A stretch of 64,000 bases of DNA from Enterobacter sp. RHBSTW-00994. Its GTDB lineage: Bacteria > Pseudomonadota > Gammaproteobacteria > Enterobacterales > Enterobacteriaceae. The notes beneath the pieces are model-generated. The model searched no databases and was not told where the DNA came from. It saw nothing but the letters and a program-made list of their open reading frames with translations. Shown one piece after another: positions 24,887 to 36,327 of the stretch (the stretch's first letter is position 1; each line of letters opens with the position of its first letter). The position numbers and the translations under genes were made by a program. The stretch is from NCBI RefSeq assembly GCF_013782625.1, contig NZ_CP056199.1, forward strand, positions 2,684,588 through 2,748,587, in the 5' to 3' direction.

Positions 24887-26569
24887 ATGATAAGACCTCA
24901 AATGCGCCACCCTACCCTTTTGCAGCTAGCTCTCGGCGGCGCGTTGTTTGGCATAACCGCGCTAAGTTATGCCAACGATCCTCTTTCGAGCCAATCCGCG
25001 TCCCCGGACGTGCTCCTTGGCCCGCTATTTAATGATGTACAAAGCGCCAAACTCTTTCCCGATCAAAAAACGTTCGCCGATGCGATTCCTAAAAGCGATC
25101 CCCTGATGATCCTTGCCGACTATCGCATGCAACGTAATCAGTCAGGTTTCGATTTACGTCACTTCGTCGATGTTAATTTTACCCTGCCCACTGAAGGGGA
25201 AAAGTACGAGCCACCTTCAGGACAGACATTGCGGGCGCATATTGAAGGCCTGTGGCCCGTATTGACCCGCACCACCGACAAGGCCGACAAGTGGGACTCC
25301 CTTCTGCCGCTTCCCAAACCCTATGTTGTACCCGGAGGTCGCTTTCGGGAGGTCTACTACTGGGACAGCTATTTCACCATGCTGGGGTTAGCCGAAAGCA
25401 ACCGCTGGGACACGGTTCGCGACATGGTGGATAACTTCGCTTATGAGGTAGACACCTGGGGGCACATTCCTAACGGAAATCGCAGCTACTATCTGAGCCG
25501 CTCACAGCCTCCCTTCTTCGCTCTGATGGTGGAGTTGCTCGCCACCCACGACAGCGATGCACTGAAGAAATACCGCCCGCAGATGGAAAAAGAGTATGCC
25601 TGGTGGATGGATGGCGCAGACGCACTTCAGCCGGGCCAGGCTAACAAACGGGTGGTGAAACTGGATGAGGGTACGATCCTGAATCGCTACTGGGATGACA
25701 AAGATACCCCGAGGCCAGAATCCTGGCTGGACGATGTCACCACGGCCAAAAATAACCCTAACCGCCCGGCCACGCAGATTTACCGCGACCTGCGTGCCGC
25801 CGCCGCTTCCGGCTGGGATTTTAGCTCCCGCTGGATGGACGATCCGCAAAAACTCGGCACGATCCGTACCACCAGCATGGTTCCTGTCGATTTGAATGCC
25901 CTGATGTTTAAGATGGAAAAACTGCTGGCAAAAGCAGGCCAGGACGCTGGCGATACGGCCAGTGCAACCCACTATGAGGAACGGGCAACCGCCCGTCAGA
26001 AGGCCATCGAGCACTATCTGTGGAATGAAAAAGAGGGGTGGTATGCGGATTACGATCTGAAAAGCAAAAAAGTACGTAATCAGCTCACGGCAGCCGCCCT
26101 CTTCCCACTGTACGTCAATGCCGCCGCCAGAGATCGCGCCGATAAGGTGGCGGCAGCAACGGCATCTCGCTTGCTGAAACCCGGCGGTATTTCAACAACC
26201 ACTCTTAACAGTAGTCAGCAGTGGGATGCCCCGAATGGCTGGGCGCCGCTGCAGTGGATCGCCGCTGAAGGCCTGCAAAATTACGGTCACAAGAAAGCGG
26301 CTATGGACGTGACCTGGCGCTTCCTGAAAAACGTGCAGCACACCTACGATCGTGAACAGAAACTGGTGGAGAAGTATGATGTTTCCACGACAGGAACGGG
26401 AGGGGGTGGCGGCGAGTATCCTTTACAGGACGGTTTTGGCTGGACCAACGGCGTGACGCTGAAAATGCTGAACGGGATCTGCCCGAAAGAGAAGCCGTGC
26501 GAGAGTGTTCCCGTGACAGAGCCTGCGGCGAATGATGACGCGGTCCCACAGAAAGATGCAGCGCAGTAA
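24887..26569 (+). CDS. treA: Periplasmic alpha,alpha-trehalase
   Basis: A 560-residue secreted glycoside hydrolase family 37 enzyme splitting trehalose into two glucoses, allowing growth on external trehalose under high osmolarity. A signal peptide ends near SYA (residue 29). Both trehalase signatures are present: [15 protein letters not shown] and [12 protein letters not shown]. The glycine-rich [17 protein letters not shown] sits near the C-terminus, and a tail after about residue 530 ends in an E/A/D-rich stretch. AAGGAG precedes the ATG. In E. coli treA is RpoS-dependent. It converges on the TonB receptor gene. Confidence 0.97.
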   Translation: MIRPQMRHPTLLQLALGGALFGITALSYANDPLSSQSASPDVLLGPLFNDVQSAKLFPDQKTFADAIPKSDPLMILADYRMQRNQSGFDLRHFVDVNFTLPTEGEKYEPPSGQTLRAHIEGLWPVLTRTTDKADKWDSLLPLPKPYVVPGGRFREVYYWDSYFTMLGLAESNRWDTVRDMVDNFAYEVDTWGHIPNGNRSYYLSRSQPPFFALMVELLATHDSDALKKYRPQMEKEYAWWMDGADALQPGQANKRVVKLDEGTILNRYWDDKDTPRPESWLDDVTTAKNNPNRPATQIYRDLRAAAASGWDFSSRWMDDPQKLGTIRTTSMVPVDLNALMFKMEKLLAKAGQDAGDTASATHYEERATARQKAIEHYLWNEKEGWYADYDLKSKKVRNQLTAAALFPLYVNAAARDRADKVAAATASRLLKPGGISTTTLNSSQQWDAPNGWAPLQWIAAEGLQNYGHKKAAMDVTWRFLKNVQHTYDREQKLVEKYDVSTTGTGGGGGEYPLQDGFGWTNGVTLKMLNGICPKEKPCESVPVTEPAANDDAVPQKDAAQ

Positions 26570-26595
26570 CGCCTCTGCATCTGTTCCCCTTACCG

Positions 26596-26622
26596 CCGCC
26601 CTCTCCCACAGGGTGAGGGCGG
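26596..26622. terminator. Bidirectional hairpin between treA and the TonB receptor
   Basis: CCGCCCTCTCCC, loop ACA, GGGTGAGGGCGG: a 12-bp stem with one mismatch. It belongs to the same CCCTCNCCC hairpin family seen elsewhere in the window and lies between convergent genes. Confidence 0.6.
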
Positions 26623-26665
26623 ATAAAACCGACAGGCCCGGTCCACACTGCACTACCGGACTTTT

Positions 26666-28768
26666 TTAGAAACGATAACTTGCCCCTAACTGATACGTCC
26701 GATCGCGCCCAATCCAGCAGTTTGCCGCGTCATAGCAGGTTAACGTCTCTTTGTTGGCGATATTTTGTGCGCTGACCTTTAGCGTCAACCCCGCCAGCGA
26801 CGGCAATATTTCACCCATACGGTACGATGCCGCGAGATCGAACTGGGTTGTTCCCCCCAGTTTACCGGCATGGTTATCCGGCGCGATCTCCATAGGGCCG
26901 GTGTAGCGGGCTCCTGCTCCCAGATTCAGTCCTTTCAACGGTGTGCTGTCAAAGGTATAGTCTCCCCACAAATTCACTGAATTTTCTGGTACTTGCGTTG
27001 GACGTTTACCTTTGTATTTATCATCTTCGGTGTTGATAGCATGCGTGTAAGCGTAGTTTGCAATCAGCGTCAGGTTGTCCGTAGGGCGGCTAATGGCAGA
27101 CAATTCCGCCCCTTTGGATTCCACCTCTCCGGTCTGACGATAATTCAGGAAACCGGGATCGGTCGTCACGACGTTATTCTGGCGAATGTTAAACACCGAT
27201 GCAGTAAAGGTTGTGGCGTAGTCTTCCAGCAGGTACTTCACCCCGCCCTCAACCTGTTTGCTGGTCGTTGGCTTGACGTCTTTTGCCGTTAACGTCCCTT
27301 GCGGCGACACAGGGGAAAAACCTTCGGAGTAGCTAATGAATGGAGAGATCCCGTTCCCGAAGGCGTAGAGTGCGCCCAGACGTTTGGTCACACGATCCTG
27401 CGAAACCCACGCTTTATCACCGTGTTGCAGATAGTCGGTGGTCACGGAACGGTAATCGTCATAGCGCAAGCTACCCAACACATTCAACCCGCCATATTCA
27501 ACCTGATCCTGCACGTAGTAGCCATTTTGCTGATAGCTCAGTCGGTTTTTTTGCGCGGTGTAAAGCCCCAGCGCACTCTCATGGATCTGCGTATAGTCCG
27601 GAGAACGCATATCGATTCCCGGCGTCGCCGCGGCATAGCGATAGTGGAAATGTGAATTCATTTTCTGATAATCAAACCCGGCCAACAGGTGATGCTGCCA
27701 TTCGCCGAGAGACACCGTTTTCGTGATCTGGTTATCAACGTTAACGCTCTGAAGATCTTCATCCGTGGTATAGGCAAAGCGGTTAAGGTCATAGACATCG
27801 CTACCCGGTCCCGTCGGGTAGGCACTACGCTGATGTGTATCAACATCGAAATAGCGGGTCTTCTGACTCACCCCCCAGCCATTGTCAAACGCATGCTCAA
27901 AACGGTAGCCGAGCATCCACTGGCGCTGCTTAAAGCCGTTCCACTCATCACCCGCATAGTCGCGACGACCGGCATATTTCGAGCGTAAATAGGACAGAGG
28001 CAACGGGTTAGACGGAGATAAACTCGGGGTATTTTGTGCCAGCGCGTCAAGGGTGAGACGCGTCTTGCTGTCGGGCTGCCAGGTGACGGACGGTGCAACC
28101 AGATAGTTTTCATAGCGCGTGGTGTGCGGTTGGTCGTCGCTCTCTGTCGCCTTGCCCAGCAGACGATAATTCCAGTCACTGTCGGCAATTTGCCCGGTCG
28201 AGTCCAGATAACCCTCTTTCAGATTACGGTTTCCGGTGCTGAACCCCAGCTCGGTTTTCGCCTCTTTTTGCGGCTTTTTACCCTGAATATTAACCAGCCC
28301 ACCGGGGGAGCCCCCACCGTACAACACCGATGACGGTCCTTTCAGGATGTCGATGCTGTCAATCAACAGGGGGTCGATACGCGCTTTGGTATTCCCGGTG
28401 ACGTTATAGGGTAACTGAAGCCCGTTATAGAACTCCTGATCAACCGTAAACCCGCGAATTTTGTATTCGCTCATGTAAGAGGTATTCCCGCGCACCTCAG
28501 TCGATACCCCTGGGGCATAGCGCAGGATCTCATTCACCGAGTTCGCATGACGCTGTTCAATTTCTTGTGCCGACAGGGTATTGATCACCTGGGGCGTTTT
28601 ACTTTCGGCAACTGCCGATTTGGTTGCGCTATTGGTCCAGACGGGAAGCTCACTTCCCTGCTCTGAGCCCGTCACCACGACGGTTGATTCTTCGGCAAAA
28701 GCCTGTGCCTGAAATGCCAGCGTCACGGCTCCTGCCAACGCACATAATGCAAAACGCGAGGTGTTCAT
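26666..28768 (-). CDS. TonB-dependent siderophore receptor (FhuA/FoxA type)
   Basis: A 700-residue outer-membrane receptor. A 25-residue signal peptide (ending QAFA) is followed by a TonB box-like STVVVTG, a plug domain (about 50-170, with IDSIDILKGPSSVLYGGGSPGGLVN) and a 22-strand barrel ending in the C-terminal Phe. Similarity is closest to the hydroxamate/FhuA-FoxA-FhuE group, but the siderophore is not certain. A Fur box precedes the gene. No biosynthesis, reductase or ABC genes are adjacent, so uptake beyond the outer membrane must use other loci. Confidence 0.93.
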   Translation of the reverse strand: MNTSRFALCALAGAVTLAFQAQAFAEESTVVVTGSEQGSELPVWTNSATKSAVAESKTPQVINTLSAQEIEQRHANSVNEILRYAPGVSTEVRGNTSYMSEYKIRGFTVDQEFYNGLQLPYNVTGNTKARIDPLLIDSIDILKGPSSVLYGGGSPGGLVNIQGKKPQKEAKTELGFSTGNRNLKEGYLDSTGQIADSDWNYRLLGKATESDDQPHTTRYENYLVAPSVTWQPDSKTRLTLDALAQNTPSLSPSNPLPLSYLRSKYAGRRDYAGDEWNGFKQRQWMLGYRFEHAFDNGWGVSQKTRYFDVDTHQRSAYPTGPGSDVYDLNRFAYTTDEDLQSVNVDNQITKTVSLGEWQHHLLAGFDYQKMNSHFHYRYAAATPGIDMRSPDYTQIHESALGLYTAQKNRLSYQQNGYYVQDQVEYGGLNVLGSLRYDDYRSVTTDYLQHGDKAWVSQDRVTKRLGALYAFGNGISPFISYSEGFSPVSPQGTLTAKDVKPTTSKQVEGGVKYLLEDYATTFTASVFNIRQNNVVTTDPGFLNYRQTGEVESKGAELSAISRPTDNLTLIANYAYTHAINTEDDKYKGKRPTQVPENSVNLWGDYTFDSTPLKGLNLGAGARYTGPMEIAPDNHAGKLGGTTQFDLAASYRMGEILPSLAGLTLKVSAQNIANKETLTCYDAANCWIGRDRTYQLGASYRF

Positions 28769-28800
28769 ATTGTCGTCTTATTATTGGGTAATTCAGAAAC

Positions 28801-28819
28801 GACAATTATTCTCATTCCT
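28801..28819. promoter_or_regulatory. Fur box upstream of the TonB receptor
   Basis: GACAATTATTCTCATTCCT agrees with the 19-base Fur consensus at 12 positions and lies 33 bases before the receptor start, where Fur-Fe2+ would repress it. Confidence 0.65.
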
Positions 28820-28841
28820 ATTTGCAAATCAAGATAGGCAC

Positions 28842-28868
28842 AAAAAAACGGCCCTCACAGGAGAGCCG
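28842..28868 (-). terminator. Rho-independent terminator of ymgE
   Basis: On the minus strand CGGCTCTC, loop CTGT, GAGGGCCG (one G-T pair) is followed by seven T. It lies 12 bases beyond the ymgE stop. Confidence 0.85.
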
Positions 28869-28880
28869 CTTCCGGGTAAT

Positions 28881-29135
28881 TTATGTTCGTCTGAGTAACC
28901 TGAACACCCCTAGCACGACAACCGCACCCACCACAGCGACCAGGAAGCTGTGCAGGTTAAAACCACTGATGCTGCCACCAACGCCAAACATTGTCGCTAG
29001 CCAGCCACCAACAACCGCACCCACGACGCCAAGGATACAGGTCAAAATAAAGCCACCGCCATCACGCCCAGGCATGATGAGTTTGGCGATAGCACCAGCG
29101 ATAAGACCGAAGATAATCCAGGCGATGATACCCAT
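28881..29135 (-). CDS. ymgE: GlsB/YeaQ/YmgE-family stress membrane protein
   Basis: An 84-residue, very hydrophobic inner-membrane protein with three membrane segments and the family pattern MGIIAWIIFGLIAGAIAKLI, PGRDGGG and GVVGAVVGGWL. The family is induced by envelope or general stress; the molecular role is unknown. The leader has a sigma-S-like -10 (CTATACT). Its neighbour ycgR is divergent, the same local order as in E. coli. Confidence 0.93.
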   Translation of the reverse strand: MGIIAWIIFGLIAGAIAKLIMPGRDGGGFILTCILGVVGAVVGGWLATMFGVGGSISGFNLHSFLVAVVGAVVVLGVFRLLRRT

Positions 29136-29191
29136 AGCGATGCCCTCTTGCAGGTTTAATTCGTGCGCAGAAAACCTTCTGTGCAGTTACA

Positions 29192-29202
29192 CTCAGTATA
29201 GG
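29192..29202 (-). promoter_or_regulatory. Sigma-S-like -10 for ymgE
   Basis: On the minus strand CCTATACTGAG matches the extended sigma-S -10 (KCTATACTTAA) at most positions, about 57 bases before the ymgE ATG. Confidence 0.5.
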
Positions 29203-29276
29203 TCATCGCCGGAAAACCAGTTTCATCTCACCGACTTAAATTGCCTGACGCGGTGAAAAAAACTCACCGGTTTGTA

Positions 29277-29303
29277 TTAAGTTTCATTTGAGTCTGCCGA
29301 TAA
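29277..29303 (+). promoter_or_regulatory. Sigma-28 (FliA) promoter of ycgR
   Basis: TTAAGTTT, 11 bases, GCCGATAA. This is almost the exact flagellar class 3 consensus (TAAAGTTT-N11-GCCGATAA), 40 bases before the ycgR start. Confidence 0.9.
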
Positions 29304-29342
29304 CGCTATGACAGTCTGTCACACATCGAGGAGCCATTCGGC

Positions 29343-30074
29343 GTGAGTAATTACAGTGAGCAGTTCCTGAAACAAAATCCGCTGGCTGTATTAGGGGTAT
29401 TACGCGACCTGCAAAAAGGCGAAGTGCCATTGCGCATCAGTTGGTCAACGAACCAGTTCATCAGCAAGATCCTTGAGGTCACGCCGGAGCGCCTGGTGGT
29501 TGATCTGGGTAGCCAGGAGTATGAGAACCGCGCCGTATTGCGTGCGGCGAATATTTCTGTGCTGGCCGAAACCCAGGGGGCGAAAGTCGAATTCGTTCTG
29601 CCGCGGCTCGAACAGGATGACTATCAGGGTCTGCCGGCATTTGTTGCGCCATTACCCACTAACCTTTGGTTTGTGCAGCGCCGTGAGTATTTTCGCATCA
29701 GCGCCCCGCTTCATCCTTCGTATTTTTGTAAAGCCAAAATGCCGGATAAAAAAGAGATCCGCTTCCGCTTGTTCGATCTGTCGCTCGGTGGCATGGGCGC
29801 ATTGATGGACACAGCAAAACCCGACGGGCTGGTTGAAGGCATGCGGTTCACGCAAATAGAGCTGGATATGGGCGGATGGGGGCGTTTTTACTTCGATGCA
29901 CAGTTGATTGCGATCAGCGAGCGTAAAGTGGTGGACAGTAAAAATGAAACCATTACCACCCCGCGCCTGAGCTTCCGTTTTCTGAATGTTGGCCCAGGAG
30001 CAGAGCGCGAATTACAACGTATTATTTTTTCACTGGAACGAGAAGCACGGGAAAGGGCAAATAAAGTTCTGTAA
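29343..30074 (+). CDS. ycgR: Flagellar brake protein YcgR (c-di-GMP effector)
   Basis: A 243-residue protein with an N-terminal YcgR domain and a C-terminal PilZ domain. The c-di-GMP signature is complete: QRREYFRIS (RxxxR) and DLSLGGMG (D/NxSxxG). When loaded with c-di-GMP it binds the flagellar motor and slows swimming. The start is GTG. A sigma-28 promoter precedes it, which ties expression to late flagellar genes. A phosphodiesterase gene (pdeD) of the same signalling network lies at 55.4 kb. Confidence 0.96.
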   Translation: MSNYSEQFLKQNPLAVLGVLRDLQKGEVPLRISWSTNQFISKILEVTPERLVVDLGSQEYENRAVLRAANISVLAETQGAKVEFVLPRLEQDDYQGLPAFVAPLPTNLWFVQRREYFRISAPLHPSYFCKAKMPDKKEIRFRLFDLSLGGMGALMDTAKPDGLVEGMRFTQIELDMGGWGRFYFDAQLIAISERKVVDSKNETITTPRLSFRFLNVGPGAERELQRIIFSLEREARERANKVL

Positions 30075-30079
30075 GTGAC

Positions 30080-30105
30080 GTCGGGCAGCATGTGCGCCGC
30101 CCGAC
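30080..30105. terminator. Hairpin between ycgR and emtA
   Basis: GTCGGGC and GCCCGAC flank a 12-base loop between two convergent genes. There is no T-run; it is a likely bidirectional stop. Confidence 0.55.
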
Positions 30106-30112
30106 AACGGCC

Positions 30113-30724
30113 TTACATCGCATCCATCGCTTTCTGGACTTTCCAGATATAACGTGGAGCCTGCGGGGCCGGATGGTTTTTCACCACATGATTAAAGAAT
30201 TCATCTTTATCCATGCCGTTGATCTCCTGGATAGCGGCTTGACGGTCTGATGAGAAGGTTCTCAGCAACGCCCCTGCACCGTTGACGTAAGAGACCACCA
30301 GCGCATACTGCATCACTTCAGGATCCTGAATCCCCTTCAGCACGCCATGTTCCAGAATGCTCAAATAGGCAGTTCCCATTGAGATGTTACGCTCCGGGTT
30401 TTTCAGCTCACTGGTTGATGGCTGTCCGCTCCAGCCCATATACCGATAAACCTCTTTCCCCGCCGTCGAGGCTTTGAGTTGCATCAGCCCCACCGCATTC
30501 GATTTACTGACCAGCGTTGGATTTCCGCCTGATTCGACCGCAATAATCGCCGTGACCAGACGCGGACTCACGCCCCATGCCTTGCCCGCTTTCTCGCTGA
30601 TTGGCATCCACTGCATTGCCCGTTTAACAGGTACTTCCGGGTTCCACGGTGGATTTTGATAGTCATGTTTTGTACTACAGCCTGCAAGCAACACAATCAA
30701 AAAAGCAAACCATCTCAATTTCAC
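30113..30724 (-). CDS. emtA: Membrane-bound endo-type lytic transglycosylase EmtA (MltE)
   Basis: A 203-residue outer-membrane lipoprotein (lipobox LAGC, Cys16) that cleaves peptidoglycan glycan strands internally, forming 1,6-anhydroMurNAc ends. The SLT domain is visible: catalytic Glu64 in [10 protein letters not shown], then SNAVGLMQL and the [10 protein letters not shown] region. Size equals E. coli EmtA. It is encoded divergently from ldcA, another murein enzyme. Confidence 0.95.
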   Translation of the reverse strand: MKLRWFAFLIVLLAGCSTKHDYQNPPWNPEVPVKRAMQWMPISEKAGKAWGVSPRLVTAIIAVESGGNPTLVSKSNAVGLMQLKASTAGKEVYRYMGWSGQPSTSELKNPERNISMGTAYLSILEHGVLKGIQDPEVMQYALVVSYVNGAGALLRTFSSDRQAAIQEINGMDKDEFFNHVVKNHPAPQAPRYIWKVQKAMDAM

Positions 30725-30832
30725 GTCATCTATCCTTATAGCCGGTCATTACCTTACGCAGCCCCCTTGATGGAGAGCGTGCATAGGCGGCATGATATAA
30801 GCATTTAGTTTCTCATTCAGCAAGGAATTGCC

Positions 30833-31747
30833 ATGTCTCAGTTTCATCTTATCGCGCCATCCGGGTACTGCATTAACCAGGACGCCGCACAGCGCGGTGT
30901 TCAGCGCTTACTGGAATCGGGCCATCGCGTCACAAATCAGACAATTATCCCTCGCCGCCAGCAGCGGTTCGCCGGAACCGAAACGCAACGTCTGGCCGAT
31001 ATAAACGATCTGGTCTCCCTGAACGGAGAAAACACCATCGTAATGGCGGTTCGCGGCGGTTATGGCGCAAGTCGTTTGCTGGAGAGTATCGACTGGGCGG
31101 GGCTGGCAAAACGCCAGCAGCAGGACCCACTGCTGATCTGCGGGCACAGCGATTTCACCGTGATCCAACTGGGTCTTCTGGCCTTACACAATATCATTAC
31201 CTTCAGCGGCCCCATGCTGGCAGGGAACGTTGGCGCGCCCGAACTGGATGCATTCACGCAGGAACACTTTTGGCGCGCGCTCCAGAATCCAGTCTTCGAT
31301 GTGACGTGGCAAGGCGAAGGCCCCCAATGGGCGTGTGAAGGTCAGTTGTGGGGAGGAAATCTGGCTATGTTGGTGTCACTGGTTGGCACGCCGTGGCTCC
31401 CCACCATCGAGGATGGCATTCTGGTGCTTGAGGACATTAATGAACACCCGTTCCGGGTCGAGCGTATGCTATTGCAACTTTATCACGCGGGTATTCTTTC
31501 GCGTCAGTCTGCCATTGTTCTGGGCAGTTTTAGTGGCGCACAACCCAATGATTACGACGCGGGTTATTCACTCGACACCATGGTCGATTTTATCCGTTCC
31601 CGGTTGGATATTCCTGTGATAACCGGCCTGGCATTTGGTCATGAACAGCAAACGGTCACCCTTCCACTCGGGGCGCAGGCGATATTGACCCACGATACGT
31701 CAGGCAGTCGGTTAACAATCAGCGGCCATCCCCATATAAAGGCATAA
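30833..31747 (+). CDS. ldcA: Muramoyltetrapeptide (L,D-) carboxypeptidase LdcA
   Basis: A 304-residue serine peptidase of family S66. It removes the terminal D-Ala from murein tetrapeptides in the cytoplasm during cell-wall recycling. The nucleophile Ser106 lies in ICGHSDFTV, and VRGGYGASRLL and VLEDINEHPFRVERML-type segments are family hallmarks. A GGAATTGCC stretch precedes the ATG. It is followed by cvrA with a 97-base gap, as in E. coli. Confidence 0.96.
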   Translation: MSQFHLIAPSGYCINQDAAQRGVQRLLESGHRVTNQTIIPRRQQRFAGTETQRLADINDLVSLNGENTIVMAVRGGYGASRLLESIDWAGLAKRQQQDPLLICGHSDFTVIQLGLLALHNIITFSGPMLAGNVGAPELDAFTQEHFWRALQNPVFDVTWQGEGPQWACEGQLWGGNLAMLVSLVGTPWLPTIEDGILVLEDINEHPFRVERMLLQLYHAGILSRQSAIVLGSFSGAQPNDYDAGYSLDTMVDFIRSRLDIPVITGLAFGHEQQTVTLPLGAQAILTHDTSGSRLTISGHPHIKA

Positions 31748-31826
31748 AAAAGCCGTTAAACCGCCTCAATAAAACGCTGTTTCTGTCGTTAATATGTTAG
31801 GGTTTTAGGAGAAACAGCAATATTGA

Positions 31827-33578
<1,752 letters not shown>

Positions 33579-33581
33579 GCG

Positions 33582-33617
33582 TATTGGCCGGGCGACGATG
33601 ATGTCGCCCGGCCAATA
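33582..33617. terminator. Bidirectional terminator between cvrA and dadX
   Basis: TATTGGCCGGGCGAC, loop GATGAT, GTCGCCCGGCCAATA: a perfect 15-bp inverted repeat between two convergent genes. AT-rich arms give short U tracts in both directions. Confidence 0.85.
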
Positions 33618-33623
33618 TTGACG

Positions 33624-34694
33624 TTACATCGTCACAACTGGAACACGTGGTGCTAAAGCGCACATCAGTTCATACCCTACCGTACCCGCCGCTGAAGCCA
33701 CATCGTCAATTTTCACTTCGTTGCCCCACAGCTCCACGGGCGAGCCAATCCCTGCCTGCGGACAGGGCGTTAAATCCACCGCCATCATGTCCATGGAGAT
33801 AGTCCCTACCGTGCCTGTACGTACGCCATCGACCCACACAGGCGTTCCCGTCGGCGCGAGCCGTGGATAGCCGTCTGCATATCCCCCGGCAACAATCCCG
33901 ATGCGCTGCTCGCCTGTTGCACGATAGCGACTCCCATAGCCCACAGTGTCTCCCGCCTTCAGCGTTTGCACACCGATGATCTCACTGCGCAGGGTCATCA
34001 CCGGCTTCAGGCCGCTGTTGGCAACGTCCTGCCACTGGCCTGAGGGGGATGCACCGTAAAGAATGATACCCGGACGCACCCAGTGATAGTGCGCTTCAGG
34101 ATGCCAGAGCGTCGCGGCGGAGTTGGACAGCGAGCGTGGACAGTCCAGCCCTTCTGCCGCCTGTTCAATACGCGTCATTGCATCATTAATCCCGTCCGGT
34201 TTTTCCGCGTCTGCGAAGTGCGCCATCAGCGTCATTTCACTGACATTTTGCAGAGCCCGAAGTTGTTTCCAGACCGTATGTACGCGCTCAGGCTGGAAGC
34301 CCAGGCGGTTCATCCCACTGTTCACCTTGACGTAGATGTCGAGAGGCGCCTGCAATTTGGCGTTTTGCAGCGCTTTGATTTGCCAGTTGCTGTGCACGCT
34401 GGTGGTTAAACGGTACTTATCCAGTAACGGTAAGTCATCCGCATGGAAGAACCCTTCGAGCAGGAGAATCGGCCCTTTCCAGCCGCGTTCGCGCAGCAAG
34501 ATAGCTTCTTCAAGATTCAGTAACGCAAAACCATCGGTAGCATTCAGCGCACTCCAGATACGATCGATACCATGGCCGTAGGCGTTGGCCTTCACGACCG
34601 ACCACACACGTGAGCCTGGCGCAGCGCGGCGAACAATCTGCAGGTTATCCCTGAGGGCCTTCAGATCCAACTGAGCCAGAATAGGACGGGACAT
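33624..34694 (-). CDS. dadX: Catabolic alanine racemase DadX
   Basis: A 356-residue PLP enzyme converting L-alanine to D-alanine, which DadA then oxidises. The PLP lysine is Lys35 in VVKANAYGHG. The second catalytic tyrosine lies in the GDTVGYGSRY region. It follows dadA by 12 bases in the dadAX operon and ends next to a strong bidirectional hairpin. A biosynthetic alr copy is expected elsewhere in the genome. Confidence 0.96.
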   Translation of the reverse strand: MSRPILAQLDLKALRDNLQIVRRAAPGSRVWSVVKANAYGHGIDRIWSALNATDGFALLNLEEAILLRERGWKGPILLLEGFFHADDLPLLDKYRLTTSVHSNWQIKALQNAKLQAPLDIYVKVNSGMNRLGFQPERVHTVWKQLRALQNVSEMTLMAHFADAEKPDGINDAMTRIEQAAEGLDCPRSLSNSAATLWHPEAHYHWVRPGIILYGASPSGQWQDVANSGLKPVMTLRSEIIGVQTLKAGDTVGYGSRYRATGEQRIGIVAGGYADGYPRLAPTGTPVWVDGVRTGTVGTISMDMMAVDLTPCPQAGIGSPVELWGNEVKIDDVASAAGTVGYELMCALAPRVPVVTM

Positions 34695-34706
34695 GACGAC
34701 TCCTTG

Positions 34707-36005
34707 TTAATTATGTGCGCCGTGCAGGTGTTGCGGGCGTGATGGGGTATACCCCGAACGATAGCGTGCAGCGCATAAATCATCAAATGGGATGGCAGGC
34801 GTACGGCCGGAAATCAGATCGCTCAACAACTGGCCAGATCCACAAGCCATTGTCCAGCCCAGCGTGCCGTGTCCGGTGTTGGTCCATAAATTCTTAAATG
34901 GCGTGCGGCCGACAATCGGTGTGCCGTCAGGTGTCATCGGACGCAGTCCGGTCCAGAATGTGGCCTGTTCGATAAAACCACCACGGGGGAAGAGATCGCC
35001 GACAACCATTTCCAGCGTTTCACGACGCGGTTGTAGCAGCTCAGTGTTAAAGCCCACGATTTCCGCCATACCGCCCACACGAATGCGGTTATCAAAGCGG
35101 GTGATCGCAATTTTGTAGGTTTCATCCAGAATGGTGGAGACCGGTGCGCCGCTCTCTTCTTTCACCGGAAGTGTGAGGGAGTAGCCTTTCAGGGGGTAAA
35201 CCGGGATATCCAGAAGACCTTTCAACATCGCAGTAGAGTAGGAACCGAATGCCATCACATAGGCGTCAGCTTTGATCACCTCATCGCCACACTTCACACC
35301 GTAGATGTTTTCACCTTCCGCGAGCAGCTTATCAACGGAAGTGTTGTAGCGGAATTTTACACCCACCTGCTCACACATCTTCGCCAGACGCTGAGTGAAA
35401 AGCTGGCAATCGCCCGTCTCATCATTCGGCAAACGCAACCCTCCCGTCAGCTTATGTGCTACTTCAGCCAGCGCCGGTTCAACCTGCGCCAGCCTGCTGG
35501 CCTCAAGCAGCTGATAAGGGACGCCAGCGTCTTCGAGTACAGCGATATCGCGAGTGGCGTTTTCAAACTGCTGTTCAGTACGGAATAGCTGCAATGTACC
35601 GCCCTGCCGGCCTTCATACTCGATACCGGTTGTGGCGCGCAACGCTTTCAGACAGTCGCGGCTGTATTCCGCCAGGCGGACCATACGCCCTTTATTTTCC
35701 ATGTAGTGCCGGGTGTCGCAGTTGCGCAGCATCTGCCACATCCATTTGAGCTGGAACTGCGTGCCGTCGAGACTTATCGCCAGCGGTGCATGGCGCTGGA
35801 ACATCCATTTAATCGCCTTCAGCGGGACACCCGGTGCAGCCCAGGGTGCAGCATACCCCGGAGAGATCTGCCCGGCATTTGCCGCACTGGTTTCCAGTGC
35901 TGCACCTGGCTCACGATCGATAACCGTCACCTCGTGCCCGGCCTGACTTAAGTACCAGGCGCTGGTGACACCCACGACGCCACTTCCCAGTATGACAACA
36001 CGCAT
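34707..36005 (-). CDS. dadA: D-amino acid dehydrogenase DadA
   Basis: A 432-residue membrane-associated FAD dehydrogenase that oxidises D-alanine to pyruvate and ammonia and passes electrons to quinone. The N-terminal [19 protein letters not shown] is the FAD-binding Rossmann motif, and [16 protein letters not shown] near the C-terminus is the usual second FAD contact. First gene of dadAX. A CRP-type site lies 88 bases upstream; in E. coli the operon is controlled by CRP and Lrp. Confidence 0.96.
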   Translation of the reverse strand: MRVVILGSGVVGVTSAWYLSQAGHEVTVIDREPGAALETSAANAGQISPGYAAPWAAPGVPLKAIKWMFQRHAPLAISLDGTQFQLKWMWQMLRNCDTRHYMENKGRMVRLAEYSRDCLKALRATTGIEYEGRQGGTLQLFRTEQQFENATRDIAVLEDAGVPYQLLEASRLAQVEPALAEVAHKLTGGLRLPNDETGDCQLFTQRLAKMCEQVGVKFRYNTSVDKLLAEGENIYGVKCGDEVIKADAYVMAFGSYSTAMLKGLLDIPVYPLKGYSLTLPVKEESGAPVSTILDETYKIAITRFDNRIRVGGMAEIVGFNTELLQPRRETLEMVVGDLFPRGGFIEQATFWTGLRPMTPDGTPIVGRTPFKNLWTNTGHGTLGWTMACGSGQLLSDLISGRTPAIPFDDLCAARYRSGYTPSRPQHLHGAHN

Positions 36006-36092
36006 AGTCGCTCCATTATGTGCAAAAGAACAATCTTCTAATTACAGATTGATAACCTAGTTGAAAATATTATTCAACATACGACTTTTTTA

Positions 36093-36110
36093 TGGTGACT
36101 TATCTCACAT
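36093..36110. promoter_or_regulatory. dadA: CRP-like site upstream of dadA
   Basis: GGTGA-CTTATC-TCACA differs from TGTGA-N6-TCACA at one base. It fits known catabolite activation of dadAX. The rest of the 36006-36327 gap holds the ycgB promoter and no gene. Confidence 0.65.
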
Positions 36111-36268
36111 CTCCCCTTTCCTGTGGGCTCAGGGCATATTTGGTATCTCCTGCTGTGCGTTATTTTTAACCAGCACAAAATCCTGTTACACCCCTGCCTT
36201 TTACCGTTTCAAAAAAGCGAAATCGCAAAGAAAAAATTTCTGCACCAACACGCTTTTCAATGCGTTGT

Positions 36269-36279
36269 TCTATGCTTGA
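36269..36279 (+). promoter_or_regulatory. Sigma-S-like -10 of ycgB
   Basis: TCTATGCTTGA resembles the extended sigma-S -10 element, 49 bases before the ycgB ATG. E. coli ycgB is a strong RpoS-dependent gene, so this is the expected promoter type. Confidence 0.55.
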
Positions 36280-36327
36280 AAAGAGGCTCTCCAGACAGAG
36301 AGGGCTAACAACAATGAGGGCGCGCTA

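Noticed and set aside
28822..29256. 144-codon plus-strand ORF over ymgE
   Set aside because: Antisense to a conserved gene and running through its terminator; translation is Pro/Thr/Ile low complexity.
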